This document shows positions 41,247-52,760 of a stretch of DNA of 64,000 nt, in pieces. The position numbers and the translations under genes were made by a program. The notes under the pieces are model-generated. The model did no database searches and was not told where the DNA came from. It saw only the letters and a program-made list of their open reading frames with translations. Source of the DNA: Streptomyces avermitilis MA-4680 = NBRC 14893. Lineage in GTDB: Bacteria > Actinomycetota > Actinomycetes > Streptomycetales > Streptomycetaceae. How positions within the stretch are numbered: the stretch's first letter is position 1; the number at the start of each line of letters is the position of its first letter. The stretch lies in assembly GCF_000009765.2 (NCBI RefSeq), contig NC_003155.5, positions 8,122,001 to 8,186,000 on the forward strand. The letters are read 5' to 3'.

Positions 41247-42004
41247 GGCAGCACGCGGAAAACCGCACGCAGGACCTTGCCCGGCCGCAGAACACCGCCG
41301 GGCAAGGCCTGGGACGGCCCCAGGACACCACCGGGCAGAGCCTGGAGGTATGGCTCAGACGACACACTGCTGGTCAGGCCTGGGAGGGCCGCGGTAGCCC
41401 CGGGACAGGCCGCGGGGGCCGTAGGGCGCCAGCGGGCGTCTGTGATGGCCGGCAGGAGGCCGTGGGGCATGGCTCGGGGCGCCTGTGTAGGACGTGCCGG
41501 GGGAGGGCCGCAGTTGGCCCTCCCGGACAAGCCACTGGGGGCCGTAGGGCGCCGGTGGGCGTCTGTGATGGCCGGCAGGAGGCCGCCGGGCATGGCCCAG
41601 GACACCTGGTAGGAGGCGCCTGGGCAAGGCATGGGAGGGCCGCAGTGGCCCTCCCGGACAGGCCACCGGGGTCGCAGGGCGCCAGCGGGCAGCTGTGGAC
41701 GGCCGGCAGAAGGCCGCCGGGCATGGCCCAGGGCACCCGTAGGACGCCCCTGGGCGAGGCCTGGGACGGTTCGTAGGACGCTCCGGGCAAGGGCCTGGGG
41801 CAGTCCGTGGAGCGCCGCCGGGCACGGCCTGGGACGGCCGCAGCGCACCGCGAGGCGGGCCCGGAGGAATCCGGCGCCCGCCTCTTGCGTTTCTTCTGTT
41901 GACGGCCGTCCCAGCGGCCTGAAGGCGAGCCCGGAGCCCGGGATCGCTACCATGGGATCTCCGGAGCCTGACCGGGGGACCCGGAACGCGCACGAGGAGC
42001 CCTC
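41247..42004. repeat. Array of about 130-bp imperfect repeats between apt and rel
   Basis: The 758-bp gap contains no convincing gene. Three head-to-tail units are visible at about 41382-41500, 41501-41632 and 41633-41762. A 47-bp core (GGCCGTAGGGCGCC...GATGGCCGGCAGGAGGCCG) is shared by the first two with about two changes. Units 2 and 3 each open with a 9-bp hairpin (GGGAGGGCC/GGCCCTCCC). Shorter blocks of the type CCGGGCAAGGCCTGGGACGG flank the array on both sides (about 41310-41335, 41620 and 41818). It is G-rich on the plus strand. Confidence 0.85.
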
Positions 42005-44542
<2,538 letters not shown>

Positions 44543-44614
44543 GTCGCGCCATCGGCGCGCCGCCGTCGGCCAGCCACTGCCGACCAGTCACTGCCGACCG
44601 GCACCGATCGGCCA

Positions 44615-44663
44615 CTACGTAGAGGGGCTCCCGTACACGCCGTACGGGAGCCCCTCTACGTAG
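44615..44663. terminator. Long bidirectional terminator between rel and the DUF349 gene
   Basis: A perfect 22-bp stem (44615-44636 with 44642-44663) with loop ACGCC lies between two convergent genes, 72 bp after the rel stop and 14 bp from the other stop. A tandem 14-bp repeat (44571-44584 and 44585-44598) precedes it. Confidence 0.92.
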
Positions 44664-44676
44664 CAGCGTCAGAAAC

Positions 44677-45906
44677 TCAGCCGCCGAACTCGTGCAGACC
44701 CTTCAGCGCCTGGTCCAGCAGCGCCTGGCGGCCGTCCAGCTCCTTCTGGAGCTTGTCGGCCTTGGCGTTGTTGCCCGCGGAGCGCGCCGCCTCGATCTGG
44801 CCCTGGAGCTTGTCCACGGCGGCCTGGAGCTGACCGGTCAGACCCTCGGCACGCGCGCGTGCCTCCGGGTTCGTCCGGCGCCACTCCACCTCCTCGGACT
44901 CCTGGAGGGCACGCTCCACCGCATGCATCCGGCCCTCCACCTTCGGGCGGGCGTCCCGCGGCACATGGCCGATGGCCTCCCACCGCTCGTTGAGGGAGCG
45001 GAAGGCCGCGCGGGCCGCCTTCAGGTCCGAGATCGGCAGCAACTTCTCCGCCTCCTCGGCCAGCTCCTCCTTGAGCTTCAGGTTCTCGGACTGCTCGGCG
45101 TCCCGCTCCGCGAAGACCGAGCTACGAGCCGCGAAGAACACGTCCTGGGCACCGCGGAAGCGGTTCCACAGGTCGTCCTCGTGCTCGCGCTGGGCCCGGC
45201 CCGCGGCCTTCCAGTCGCCCATCAGCTCGCGGTAGCGTGCCGCCGTCGGACCCCAGTCCGTCGAGCCGGACAGCGCCTCGGCCTCCGCGACCAGCTTCTC
45301 CTTGGCCTTGCGGGCGTCCTCCCGCTGCGCGTCCAGCGAGGCGAAGTGCGCCTTGCGGCGCTTGGAGAACGCCGAGCGGGCGTGCGAGAAGCGGTGCCAC
45401 AACTCGTCGTCCGACTTGCGATCGAGCCGCGGCAGCCCCTTCCAGGTGTCCACCAGCGAACGCAGCCGCTCACCGGCGGCCCGCCACTGGTCGGACTGGG
45501 CCAGCTCCTCCGCCTCGACGACCAGCGACTCCTTGGCGTGCCGCGCCTCGTCGGACTGCTTCGCCCGCTGCGCCTTGCGCTCCTCACGGCGTGCCGCGAC
45601 GGTCTCGACGAGCTTGTCCAGCCGCTTGCGCAGTACGTCCAGATCGCCGACCGCGTGGTGGGCGTCCACCTGTTCGCGAATATGGTCGATGGCGGTCTGG
45701 GCGTCCTTCGCCGACAGGTCGGTGGTCTTCACTCGCTTTTCGAGGAGGCCGATCTCGACAACCAAGCCCTCGTACTTGCGCTCGAAGTAGGCCAGTGCCT
45801 CATCAGGGGAGCCGGCCTGCCAGGAACCGACGACCTGCTCGCCGTCGGCCGTACGCACGTACACGGTCCCCGTCTCGTCGACGCGGCCCCACGGGTCGCT
45901 GCTCAC
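44677..45906 (-). CDS. DUF349-repeat protein
   Basis: The 409-residue cytoplasmic protein starts at GTG 45906: MSSDPWGRVDETGTVYVRTADGEQVVGSWQAGSP. It then consists of long helices with at least three copies of the DUF349 pattern W-x-x-A/L...R-x-x-x-D-x-L-W-x-R-F-x-x-A: RLDRKSDDELWHRFSHARSAF, AQREHEDDLWNRFRGAQDVFF and a third with DARPKVEGRMHAVERAL. The end is a coiled coil. The function is not known; its place next to rel is conserved in actinobacteria. Confidence 0.9.
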   Translation of the reverse strand: MSSDPWGRVDETGTVYVRTADGEQVVGSWQAGSPDEALAYFERKYEGLVVEIGLLEKRVKTTDLSAKDAQTAIDHIREQVDAHHAVGDLDVLRKRLDKLVETVAARREERKAQRAKQSDEARHAKESLVVEAEELAQSDQWRAAGERLRSLVDTWKGLPRLDRKSDDELWHRFSHARSAFSKRRKAHFASLDAQREDARKAKEKLVAEAEALSGSTDWGPTAARYRELMGDWKAAGRAQREHEDDLWNRFRGAQDVFFAARSSVFAERDAEQSENLKLKEELAEEAEKLLPISDLKAARAAFRSLNERWEAIGHVPRDARPKVEGRMHAVERALQESEEVEWRRTNPEARARAEGLTGQLQAAVDKLQGQIEAARSAGNNAKADKLQKELDGRQALLDQALKGLHEFGG

Positions 45907-46041
45907 AGCGCCTCCTCCACATGATGCCTGCGGGGGGCCTCAGCACCCCCGGGCATCGTCCACAGTTTCGTCACGGCCAACATAGGCGACCAGCACGGCG
46001 GCTGTCCGCATCCAGCGCGACCGAAGTTTCGCAGTTGACGG

Positions 46042-46860
46042 TCAGGATTTCGTCACGGTCGCCCTGTTGACCACGACCGTCGCGTTGGGCGCCCCGTCGC
46101 CCTGGCCAGTGCTCTCACCGGCCGCGGCGATCTTCTTCAGCACCTTCATGCCCGACGTGGAGATCGTCCCGAAGGGGGTGTAGCTGGCCGGCAGCTGACT
46201 GTCCTGGTAGACGAGGAAGAACTGGCTGCCGCCCGTGTGCTTCTGGCCGGTGTTGGCCATGGCCACCGTGCCCGCCGGGTACATGCCGCCCTTCAGGGTT
46301 TTGTCCTTGAGGTTCTCGTCCGGGATCGTGTAGCCGGGGCCGCCGCTTCCGGTGCCCTTCGGGTCACCGCACTGCAGCACGTAGATGCCGTTCGTGGTGA
46401 GCCGGTGGCACTTGGTGTGGTCGAAGAACCCCTTGCCCGCGAGGAAGCTGAAGGAGTTCACCGTGTGCGGGGCCTGCGCCGTCTTCAGGGCGATGTCTAT
46501 GTCGCCGCAGGTCGTCGCCATCTTCATCGTGTAGTCGGCGGACTTGTCGATGGTGACCGCCGGCTCCTTCTTCCAGCTCAGCGACTTCACCTTGCCCGCG
46601 GCGGCCTTCTCGCACGGGTCCGGCGCCTTGCTCGGCGAGGGGCTCGGGGACACCTCCGCGCCCGCGTTGGCCTTTTTGCCGTCGTCCTTGAAGACCCCGG
46701 TCGCGTACGACACCACGCTGCCCACCACGACGACGCCCAGGACCGAGGCGACCACCGTGTTGCGCATCCGTGTCTTGCGCCGCGCGGCCGTACGCCGCTG
46801 CTGCTGCCGCAAGAACTTCTCCCGGGCGAGCTGACGTCGCCGCTGTTCCTGGGTGACCAC
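46042..46860 (-). CDS. Membrane-anchored peptidyl-prolyl isomerase (cyclophilin type)
   Basis: I chose GTG 46860 as start because GAGGAG ends 7 bp before it; the first in-frame ATG at 46875 has no such site. The 272-residue protein has a basic Gln/Arg-rich N-terminus, one membrane helix (NTVVASVLGVVVVGSVVSYATGV), a Ser/Pro linker and an extracytoplasmic cyclophilin domain. The motif HRLTTNGIYVLQCGDPKGTGSGGPGY replaces the usual HRVIPGFMIQGGDPTGTG; the catalytic-type HR is kept. SQFFLVYQDSQLPASYTPFG follows. It should catalyse proline isomerisation outside the membrane. Confidence 0.88.
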   Translation of the reverse strand: MVTQEQRRRQLAREKFLRQQQRRTAARRKTRMRNTVVASVLGVVVVGSVVSYATGVFKDDGKKANAGAEVSPSPSPSKAPDPCEKAAAGKVKSLSWKKEPAVTIDKSADYTMKMATTCGDIDIALKTAQAPHTVNSFSFLAGKGFFDHTKCHRLTTNGIYVLQCGDPKGTGSGGPGYTIPDENLKDKTLKGGMYPAGTVAMANTGQKHTGGSQFFLVYQDSQLPASYTPFGTISTSGMKVLKKIAAAGESTGQGDGAPNATVVVNRATVTKS

Positions 46861-47041
46861 CGGGTTTCTCCTCATGCGTCTCGTACGTCAAGTGGGACGC
46901 GTGCGTCTTGTGAGCCGACCGCCTGCGTGTGCCCCGTACCGTATATGGGTTCGCTGAGGAATCGGCAGCGCCGGTAGGCTCTGAGCCACAGCCACCCACC
47001 GCTGTACGACACAACCTCGTACGACACCACGAAGGACGATC

Positions 47042-47749
47042 GTGCTCATTGCCGGGTTCCCCGCCGGGGCCTGGGGGACCAACTGTTATCTGGTCGCCCC
47101 CGCCGCGGGTGAGGAGTGCGTGATCATCGACCCGGGCCATCAGGCCGCCCAGGGAGTCGAGGACGCGCTCAAGAAGCATCGGCTCAAGCCCGTCGCCGTC
47201 GTCCTCACCCATGGCCACATCGACCATGTGGCCTCGGTCGTCCCGGTGTGCGGCGCGCACGACGTACCGGCCTGGATCCATCCCGCGGACCGGTACATGA
47301 TGAGCGACCCCGAGAAGGCGCTCGGCCGTTCCATCGGCATGCCGCTCATGGGCGAACTGACCGTGGGGGAGCCGGACGACGTGCGGGAACTGGCCGACGG
47401 CGCCGGGCTGAAGCTCGCGGGCCTCGACCTCTCCGTCGCGCACGCGCCCGGCCATACCAAGGGGTCGGTGACCTTCACGATGCCCGAGAGCGCGGACATT
47501 CCGTCCGTGTTCTTCTCCGGGGATCTGCTGTTCGCCGGCTCCATCGGACGCACCGACCTGCCCGGCGGCGACATGGACGACATGCTCGGCTCGCTGACCC
47601 GCGTGTGCCTGCCGCTCGACGACTCGACCGTGGTGCTGTCCGGCCACGGCCCCCAGACGACCATCGGCCAGGAGCGCGCCACCAACCCCTATCTGCGGCA
47701 GGTGGCCGCCGGCCTCGGGAGCGTGGACGCTCCCCGACGAGGAATGTGA
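47042..47749 (+). CDS. Metallo-beta-lactamase-fold hydrolase (glyoxalase II-like)
   Basis: The 235-residue protein from GTG 47042 (GAAGGA upstream) carries the metal motif VVLTHGHIDHVASV (HxHxDH), then HAPGHTKGSVTF, FFSGDLLFAGSIGRTDLPGGD and VVLSGHGPQTTIGQER. These are all typical of the glyoxalase II-like subfamily, which hydrolyses thioesters such as S-lactoyl-thiols. In actinobacteria the true substrate is not known. It is next to the cyclophilin gene (divergent) and 13 bp from hisS. The same order occurs around Rv2581c in M. tuberculosis. Confidence 0.9.
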   Translation: MLIAGFPAGAWGTNCYLVAPAAGEECVIIDPGHQAAQGVEDALKKHRLKPVAVVLTHGHIDHVASVVPVCGAHDVPAWIHPADRYMMSDPEKALGRSIGMPLMGELTVGEPDDVRELADGAGLKLAGLDLSVAHAPGHTKGSVTFTMPESADIPSVFFSGDLLFAGSIGRTDLPGGDMDDMLGSLTRVCLPLDDSTVVLSGHGPQTTIGQERATNPYLRQVAAGLGSVDAPRRGM

Positions 47750-47762
47750 CGAGAGACTTTCC

Positions 47763-49025
47763 GTGAGCACCTTCAAGGCCCCCAAGGGCACGTACGACCT
47801 GATTCCTCCGGACAGCGCGAAGTACCTCGCCGTGCGCGAGGCCATCGCCGCCCCGCTGCGCAACTCCGGTTACGGCTACATCGAGACGCCCGGCTTCGAG
47901 AACGTCGAGCTGTTCGCGCGCGGTGTCGGTGAGTCCACCGACATCGTGACCAAGGAGATGTACGCCTTCGAGACCAAGGGCGGCGACAGGCTGGCCCTGC
48001 GCCCCGAGGGCACCGCCTCCGTGCTGCGCGCGGCCCTGGAGGCCAACCTGCACAAGGCGGGCAACCTGCCGGTCAAGCTCTGGTACTCGGGTTCGTACTA
48101 CCGCTACGAGCGCCCCCAGAAGGGCCGCTACAGGCACTTCTCGCAGGTCGGCGCCGAGGCGATCGGCGCCGAGGACCCGGCGCTCGACGCCGAACTGATC
48201 ATCCTGGCGGACCAGTCGTACCGCTCGCTGGGTCTGCGCAACTTCCGGATCCTCCTCAACTCCCTGGGCGACAAGGAGTGCCGCCCGGTCTACCGGGCCG
48301 CGCTGCAGGACTTCCTGCGCGGCCTCGACCTGGACGAGGACACCCTCCGCCGCGCCGAGATCAACCCGCTGCGGGTCCTCGACGACAAGCGGGAGGACGT
48401 CCAGAAGCAGCTCGGGGGCGCTCCGCTGCTGCGGGACTACCTGTGCGACGCGTGCAAGGCGTACCACGAGGAGGTGCGCGAGCTGATCACTGCGGCGGGT
48501 GTCTCCTTCGAGGACGACGCGAAGCTGGTGCGCGGTCTGGACTACTACACGCGTACGACCTTCGAGTTCGTCCACGACGGTCTGGGCTCCCAGTCCGCGG
48601 TGGGCGGCGGCGGCCGCTACGACGGACTGTCGGAGATGATCGGCGGCCCCGCGCTGCCGTCCGTCGGCTGGGCGCTGGGCGTCGACCGCACGGTCCTCGC
48701 CCTGGAGGCGGAGGGCGTCGAGCTCGAACTCCCCTCGTCCACCAGCGTGTTCGCGGTGCCGCTCGGGGAGGAGGCCCGGCGGATCCTGTTCGCCAAGGTC
48801 ACCGAGCTGCGGAAGGTGGGCATCGCGGCGGACTTCGCGTACGGCGGGAAGGGCCTGAAGGGCGCGATGAAGAACGCGAACCGGAGCGGGGCGCGGTACA
48901 CGGTCGTGGCGGGGGAGCGGGATCTCGCCGAGGGTGTCGTGCAGCTCAAGGACATGGAGTCCGGCGAGCAGACGGCGGTCGGGGTGAACGAGATCGTGGC
49001 GGAGCTCGAGGCACGGCTCGGCTGA
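47763..49025 (+). CDS. hisS: Histidyl-tRNA synthetase
   Basis: The 420-residue class II synthetase starts at GTG 47763. It contains FKAPKGTYDLIPPDSAKYLAVREAI, motif 2 LPVKLWYSGSYYRYERPQKGRYRHFSQVGAEAIG, the histidine motif RGLDYYTRTTFEFVHDGLGSQSAVGGGGRYDGLSEMIGG and a C-terminal anticodon domain (IAADFAYGGKGLKGAMKNANRSGARYTVV). It charges tRNA-His. A hairpin follows. Confidence 0.97.
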   Translation: MSTFKAPKGTYDLIPPDSAKYLAVREAIAAPLRNSGYGYIETPGFENVELFARGVGESTDIVTKEMYAFETKGGDRLALRPEGTASVLRAALEANLHKAGNLPVKLWYSGSYYRYERPQKGRYRHFSQVGAEAIGAEDPALDAELIILADQSYRSLGLRNFRILLNSLGDKECRPVYRAALQDFLRGLDLDEDTLRRAEINPLRVLDDKREDVQKQLGGAPLLRDYLCDACKAYHEEVRELITAAGVSFEDDAKLVRGLDYYTRTTFEFVHDGLGSQSAVGGGGRYDGLSEMIGGPALPSVGWALGVDRTVLALEAEGVELELPSSTSVFAVPLGEEARRILFAKVTELRKVGIAADFAYGGKGLKGAMKNANRSGARYTVVAGERDLAEGVVQLKDMESGEQTAVGVNEIVAELEARLG

Positions 49026-49039
49026 CCACCGGCTGCACG

Positions 49040-49070
49040 GGCCCCAGGTGCCAACGGCGCCTGGGGCCTT
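49040..49070 (+). terminator. Terminator of hisS
   Basis: A 13-bp stem with one G-T pair (49040-49052 with 49056-49068), loop AAC, followed by TT, lies 14 bp after the hisS stop. Confidence 0.75.
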
Positions 49071-49084
49071 CGTCATCGGCGACC

Positions 49085-49512
49085 TGCCCGAACGACCGCA
49101 GCGGAGGGTTCCCCACGGTCGGCTGTCCGACGCACAGCCACCGGGCTCCTCGTCGACCGGGTCCCGTGGCCTCGGGCAGGAGGGGGCGAAAGGCCGTACG
49201 GTCTCGCGGGCCGTCAACCCCGCGGGCGCGGATTCGTCCTGCCGGACGATTTCGACGCCTGAGAGCCACCCCGCACATCCCCTGCCGCGGGCCGGTGCCG
49301 GGCACGGACACCTCGCCCGCGTCCCGGCCGCGGCTGCCCCGGACGGTTCCCACCGTGCCGCTCCGGCCCACGCCACCGGGTCCGAGCAGGCCGAATGCCT
49401 CGCCCGGCCGGATCCCGAGGTCGATGCCGTCCACCGCGGCCACGTCGCCGCACCGCTTGCTAAGCCTCCGTGGAACCGAACGCTCCGGGCCGATCGCGCG
49501 TACCTCCTTATG
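49085..49512 (-). pseudogene. Decayed ABC transporter ATPase gene fragment
   Basis: In the 570-bp gap after hisS, a minus-strand frame reads LSKRCGDVAAVDGIDLGIRPG then EAFGLLGPGGVGRSGTVGTV. This is clearly an ABC ATPase Walker A region, but the P-loop GPNGAGKST is broken to GPGGVGRSG. After a frameshift near 49250, another frame continues with SAPAGLTARETVRPFAPSCPRPRD, as expected for the following part of the same protein. The rest (signature motif, Walker B) is missing. I interpret it as a degraded drug-export type ATPase gene. Confidence 0.7.
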
Positions 49513-49595
49513 TCCATCGAACGGTGGACACGCGTGCGCGTGCGGCACAATGACCATGCCCGCAGGCCCAACTCTCAAGTGACGGAATCGGCGTG

Positions 49596-50231
49596 ATGAG
49601 CAAGACGCGAGTCAAGAACGTCTCCACCGAGCCGGAAGCTGCCGACACACCACGGACGGTGGGCGGCAGTCGCGCGTTCGGTCTGCTGCTGGTGATCACC
49701 GGTGCGGCCGGGCTGCTCGCCGCATGGGTCATCACGATCGACAAGTTCAAGCTGCTGGAGAACCCGAACTTCGTTCCCGGCTGCAGCCTGAACCCGGTCG
49801 TCTCCTGCGGCAACATCATGAAGAGCGAGCAGGCCTCCGCCTTCGGGTTCCCCAACCCGATGCTGGGGCTCGTCGCCTACGGCATGGTGATCTGCGTCGG
49901 TGTGAGCCTGCTCGCGCGGGCCACCTTCCCGCGCTGGTACTGGCTGACCTTCAACGCCGGCACGCTGTTCGGCGTCGGCTTCTGCACCTGGCTGCAGTTC
50001 CAGTCGCTGTACCGGATCAACTCGCTGTGCCTGTGGTGCTCGCTGGCGTGGGTCGCCACGATCCTCATGTTCTGGTACGTGACCTCGTTCAACGTCCGCA
50101 ACGACTTCCTGCCCGCGCCCCGCTGGCTGAAGAGCTTCTTCGGCGAGTTCACCTGGGTGCTGCCGGTCATGCACATCGGGATCATCGGCATGCTGATCCT
50201 GACGCGCTGGTGGGACTTCTGGACCGGCTGA
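49596..50231 (+). CDS. Vitamin K epoxide reductase family protein
   Basis: The 211-residue membrane protein (ATG 49596; a GTG lies one codon upstream) has about five helices. The family cysteines are present: the loop pair region NPVVSCGNIMKSEQASAFGFPNP and the redox-active CLWC (INSLCLWCSLAWVATI). This matches bacterial VKOR proteins, which reoxidise DsbA-like proteins at the outer face of the membrane using quinones. Its DsbA partner need not be the one at 3820, which lacks a signal peptide. Confidence 0.9.
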   Translation: MSKTRVKNVSTEPEAADTPRTVGGSRAFGLLLVITGAAGLLAAWVITIDKFKLLENPNFVPGCSLNPVVSCGNIMKSEQASAFGFPNPMLGLVAYGMVICVGVSLLARATFPRWYWLTFNAGTLFGVGFCTWLQFQSLYRINSLCLWCSLAWVATILMFWYVTSFNVRNDFLPAPRWLKSFFGEFTWVLPVMHIGIIGMLILTRWWDFWTG

Positions 50232-50300
50232 CCCCCGCCGGATCCCCGGGGCTTCCCGGCCCCGGCGGGATTGTCAGTGGCGTGACATAGGGTTTTGCGA

Positions 50301-51656
50301 GTGGAGCCCGACCTGTTTACCGCCGCAGCAGAAGAACGCCAGGAGAAGGACCCGTCCAGCAGCCCCCTGGCGGTGCGGATGCGCCCGCGCACCCTCGACG
50401 AGGTCGTGGGTCAGCAGCATCTGCTGAAGCCGGGCTCACCCCTGCGCAGACTGGTCGGGGAAGGCAGTGGAGGCCCGGCCGGACCGTCCTCGGTGATCCT
50501 CTGGGGCCCGCCCGGCACCGGCAAGACGACCTTGGCGTACGTGGTCTCCAAGGCCACCAACAAGCGCTTCGTGGAGCTGTCGGCGATCACCGCGGGCGTG
50601 AAGGAGGTGCGCGCGGTCATCGACGGCGCCCGCCGCGCCACCGGCGGCTTCGGCAAGGAGACCGTCCTCTTCCTCGACGAGATCCACCGCTTCAGCAAGG
50701 CCCAGCAGGACTCCCTGCTCCCGGCCGTCGAGAACCGCTGGGTGACGCTGATCGCCGCGACCACGGAGAACCCGTACTTCTCGGTGATCTCCCCGCTCCT
50801 GTCCCGCTCCCTGCTCCTCACCCTCGAACCGCTCACCGACGACGACCTGCGCGGACTGCTGCGCCGGGCGCTCACCGACGAGCGCGGTCTCAAGGAGGCC
50901 GTCACCCTCCCCGCCGACACCGAGGAACACCTGCTCCGGATCGCCGGCGGAGACGCCCGCCGCGCGTTGACCGCCCTGGAGGCCGCGGCCGGCGCGGCAC
51001 TCGACAAGGGCGAGCCGGAGATCGGCCTCCAGACCCTGGAGGAGACCGTCGACCGCGCCGCCGTGAAGTACGACCGCGACGGCGACCAGCACTACGACGT
51101 GGCGAGCGCGCTGATCAAGTCCATCCGCGGCTCGGACGTGGACGCCGCGCTGCATTATCTGGCCCGGATGATCGAGGCCGGCGAGGACCCCCGCTTCATC
51201 GCCCGGCGCCTGATGATCTCCGCCAGTGAGGACATCGGCCTGACCGATCCCCACGCGCTGCCGACGGCGGTCGCCGCCGCCCAGGCCGTCGCCATGATCG
51301 GCTTCCCGGAGGCCGCCCTCACCCTCAGCCACGCGACGATCGCCCTCGCCCTGGCGCCGAAGTCCAACGCCGCGACCATGGCGATCGGCGCCGCCATGGA
51401 GGACGTACGCAAGGGCCATGCGGGACCCGTGCCGCTCCACCTGCGGGACGGGCACTACAAGGGCGCGGCCAAGCTCGGGCACGCCCAGGGGTACGTGTAC
51501 CCGCACGACCTGCCCGAGGGCATCGCCGCCCAGCAGTACGCCCCGGAGGAGCTCAAGGACCGGGAGTACTACACACCCACCCGGCACGGCGCCGAGGCGC
51601 GCTACGCGGACGCGGTGGAGTGGACCAGGAAGCACCTCGGTCGAGGACGGCCCTGA
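50301..51656 (+). CDS. rarA: Replication-associated recombination protein RarA (MgsA)
   Basis: The 451-residue AAA+ ATPase starts at GTG 50301 (VEPDLFTAAAEERQEKDP). It has the family start LAVRMRPRTLDEVVGQQHLL, Walker A GPPGTGKTTLAYVVSKAT, Walker B VLFLDEIHRFSKAQQDSLLPAVE, sensor 1 AATTENPYFSVISPLLSRS and the tetramerisation end GAAKLGHAQGYVYPHDLPEGIAAQQYAPEEL. It acts at stalled replication forks. A TTG two codons earlier (50295) is less likely. Confidence 0.95.
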   Translation: MEPDLFTAAAEERQEKDPSSSPLAVRMRPRTLDEVVGQQHLLKPGSPLRRLVGEGSGGPAGPSSVILWGPPGTGKTTLAYVVSKATNKRFVELSAITAGVKEVRAVIDGARRATGGFGKETVLFLDEIHRFSKAQQDSLLPAVENRWVTLIAATTENPYFSVISPLLSRSLLLTLEPLTDDDLRGLLRRALTDERGLKEAVTLPADTEEHLLRIAGGDARRALTALEAAAGAALDKGEPEIGLQTLEETVDRAAVKYDRDGDQHYDVASALIKSIRGSDVDAALHYLARMIEAGEDPRFIARRLMISASEDIGLTDPHALPTAVAAAQAVAMIGFPEAALTLSHATIALALAPKSNAATMAIGAAMEDVRKGHAGPVPLHLRDGHYKGAAKLGHAQGYVYPHDLPEGIAAQQYAPEELKDREYYTPTRHGAEARYADAVEWTRKHLGRGRP

Positions 51657-51970
51657 TCGCCCTGTACGATGGCTCGCAGCGCTGAGTCCCGTGTCCGACT
51701 CCGGTCGACATCACCAAACGGGACATCCAGCCGGAGCCCCCGCCTCACCGCGGGGATTCCAGGAGCGTCGCGCACCGTCGAAGGTGTCGCGGGCAGCCCA
51801 CCACCACCCGGTACCGGGATCGGTCGGTGGGCCACTCGCGTGCTGCACGTATGTGCCCAGACCAGGGAGCGGCTGCCCGGCAGGTCCGCAAGGACCCGCG
51901 GGGTTTCCCAGGCTGCGGATGCGACCTCCTTTAACTCTGGTGAGCCGAATCCAGGAAAGAGAAAAAGACA
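51657..51970 (+). other. Long leader region before rpsD
   Basis: The 314-bp gap has no convincing gene. A TACGAT box (51665-51670) just after the rarA stop could be the rpsD -10 element, giving a leader of about 290 nt. This is long for a Streptomyces mRNA and could hold an S4 autoregulation structure. No sequence match to a known leader is claimed. Confidence 0.4.
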
Positions 51971-52585
51971 GTGGCGAATCAGTCCCGCCCCAAGGTCAAG
52001 AAGTCGCGTGCCCTCGGCATCGCGCTGACCCCGAAGGCCGTCAAGTACTTCGAGGCCCGCCCCTACCCGCCGGGCGAGCACGGCCGCGGCCGCAAGCAGA
52101 ACTCGGACTACAAGGTCCGTCTGCTCGAGAAGCAGCGTCTGCGCGCGCAGTACGACGTGTCCGAGCGCCAGCTCGTCCGCGCCTACGAGCGTGCCGCCAA
52201 GACGCAGGGCAAGACCGGTGAGGCCCTGGTCATCGAGCTCGAGCGCCGTCTCGACGCGCTGGTCCTGCGTTCGGGCATCGCCCGCACGATCTACCAGGCC
52301 CGCCAGATGGTCGTCCACGGCCACATCGAGGTCAACGGCCAGAAGGTCGACAAGCCGTCCTTCCGCGTCAAGCCGGACGACGTCGTCATGGTGCGTGAGC
52401 GCAGCCGTCAGAAGCCGCTGTTCGAGGTTGCCCGTGAGGGTGGCTTCGCCCCCGACGGCGAGACCCCGCGCTACCTCCAGGTGAACCTCCGCGCCCTGGC
52501 CTTCCGCCTGGACCGCGAGCCGAACCGCAAGGAGATCCCGGTGATCTGCGACGAGCAGCTCGTCGTCGAGTACTACGCCCGCTGA
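51971..52585 (+). CDS. rpsD: 30S ribosomal protein S4
   Basis: The 204-residue protein from GTG 51971 (AGGAAAGAG upstream) has the S4 features RALGIALTPKAVKYFEARPYPPGEHGRGR and LERRLDALVLRSGIARTIYQARQMVVHGHIEVNGQKV (S4 RNA-binding domain). The N-terminal zinc site of many S4 proteins (four cysteines) is absent, so this is the zinc-independent form. The end VICDEQLVVEYYAR is typical. It nucleates the 30S subunit. The gene stands alone rather than in an alpha operon. Confidence 0.97.
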   Translation: MANQSRPKVKKSRALGIALTPKAVKYFEARPYPPGEHGRGRKQNSDYKVRLLEKQRLRAQYDVSERQLVRAYERAAKTQGKTGEALVIELERRLDALVLRSGIARTIYQARQMVVHGHIEVNGQKVDKPSFRVKPDDVVMVRERSRQKPLFEVAREGGFAPDGETPRYLQVNLRALAFRLDREPNRKEIPVICDEQLVVEYYAR

Positions 52586-52760
52586 TTCTTCGGCGGACGC
52601 AGCACCACCTTCGCGTCAGCCCGTCGTCTCCCCGCCCTTCGTGGTGGGCGAGCCGGCGGGCTGACGCATGTCCGGGACCGTAATGCGGTACGGAGCGGCC
52701 GCCCCGGCGCGATAGGCTCGGGCAACGACTTTCGATGTTCAGGCATGATCCAGGGAGCGG

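Noticed and set aside
46861..46875. ATG start for the cyclophilin gene
   Set aside because: The GAGGAG site lies between this ATG and the GTG at 46860, so the GTG is the better start.
49048..49596. Plus-strand frame of 182 codons before the VKOR gene
   Set aside because: Its product has no family features, while the minus strand shows the ABC ATPase relic.
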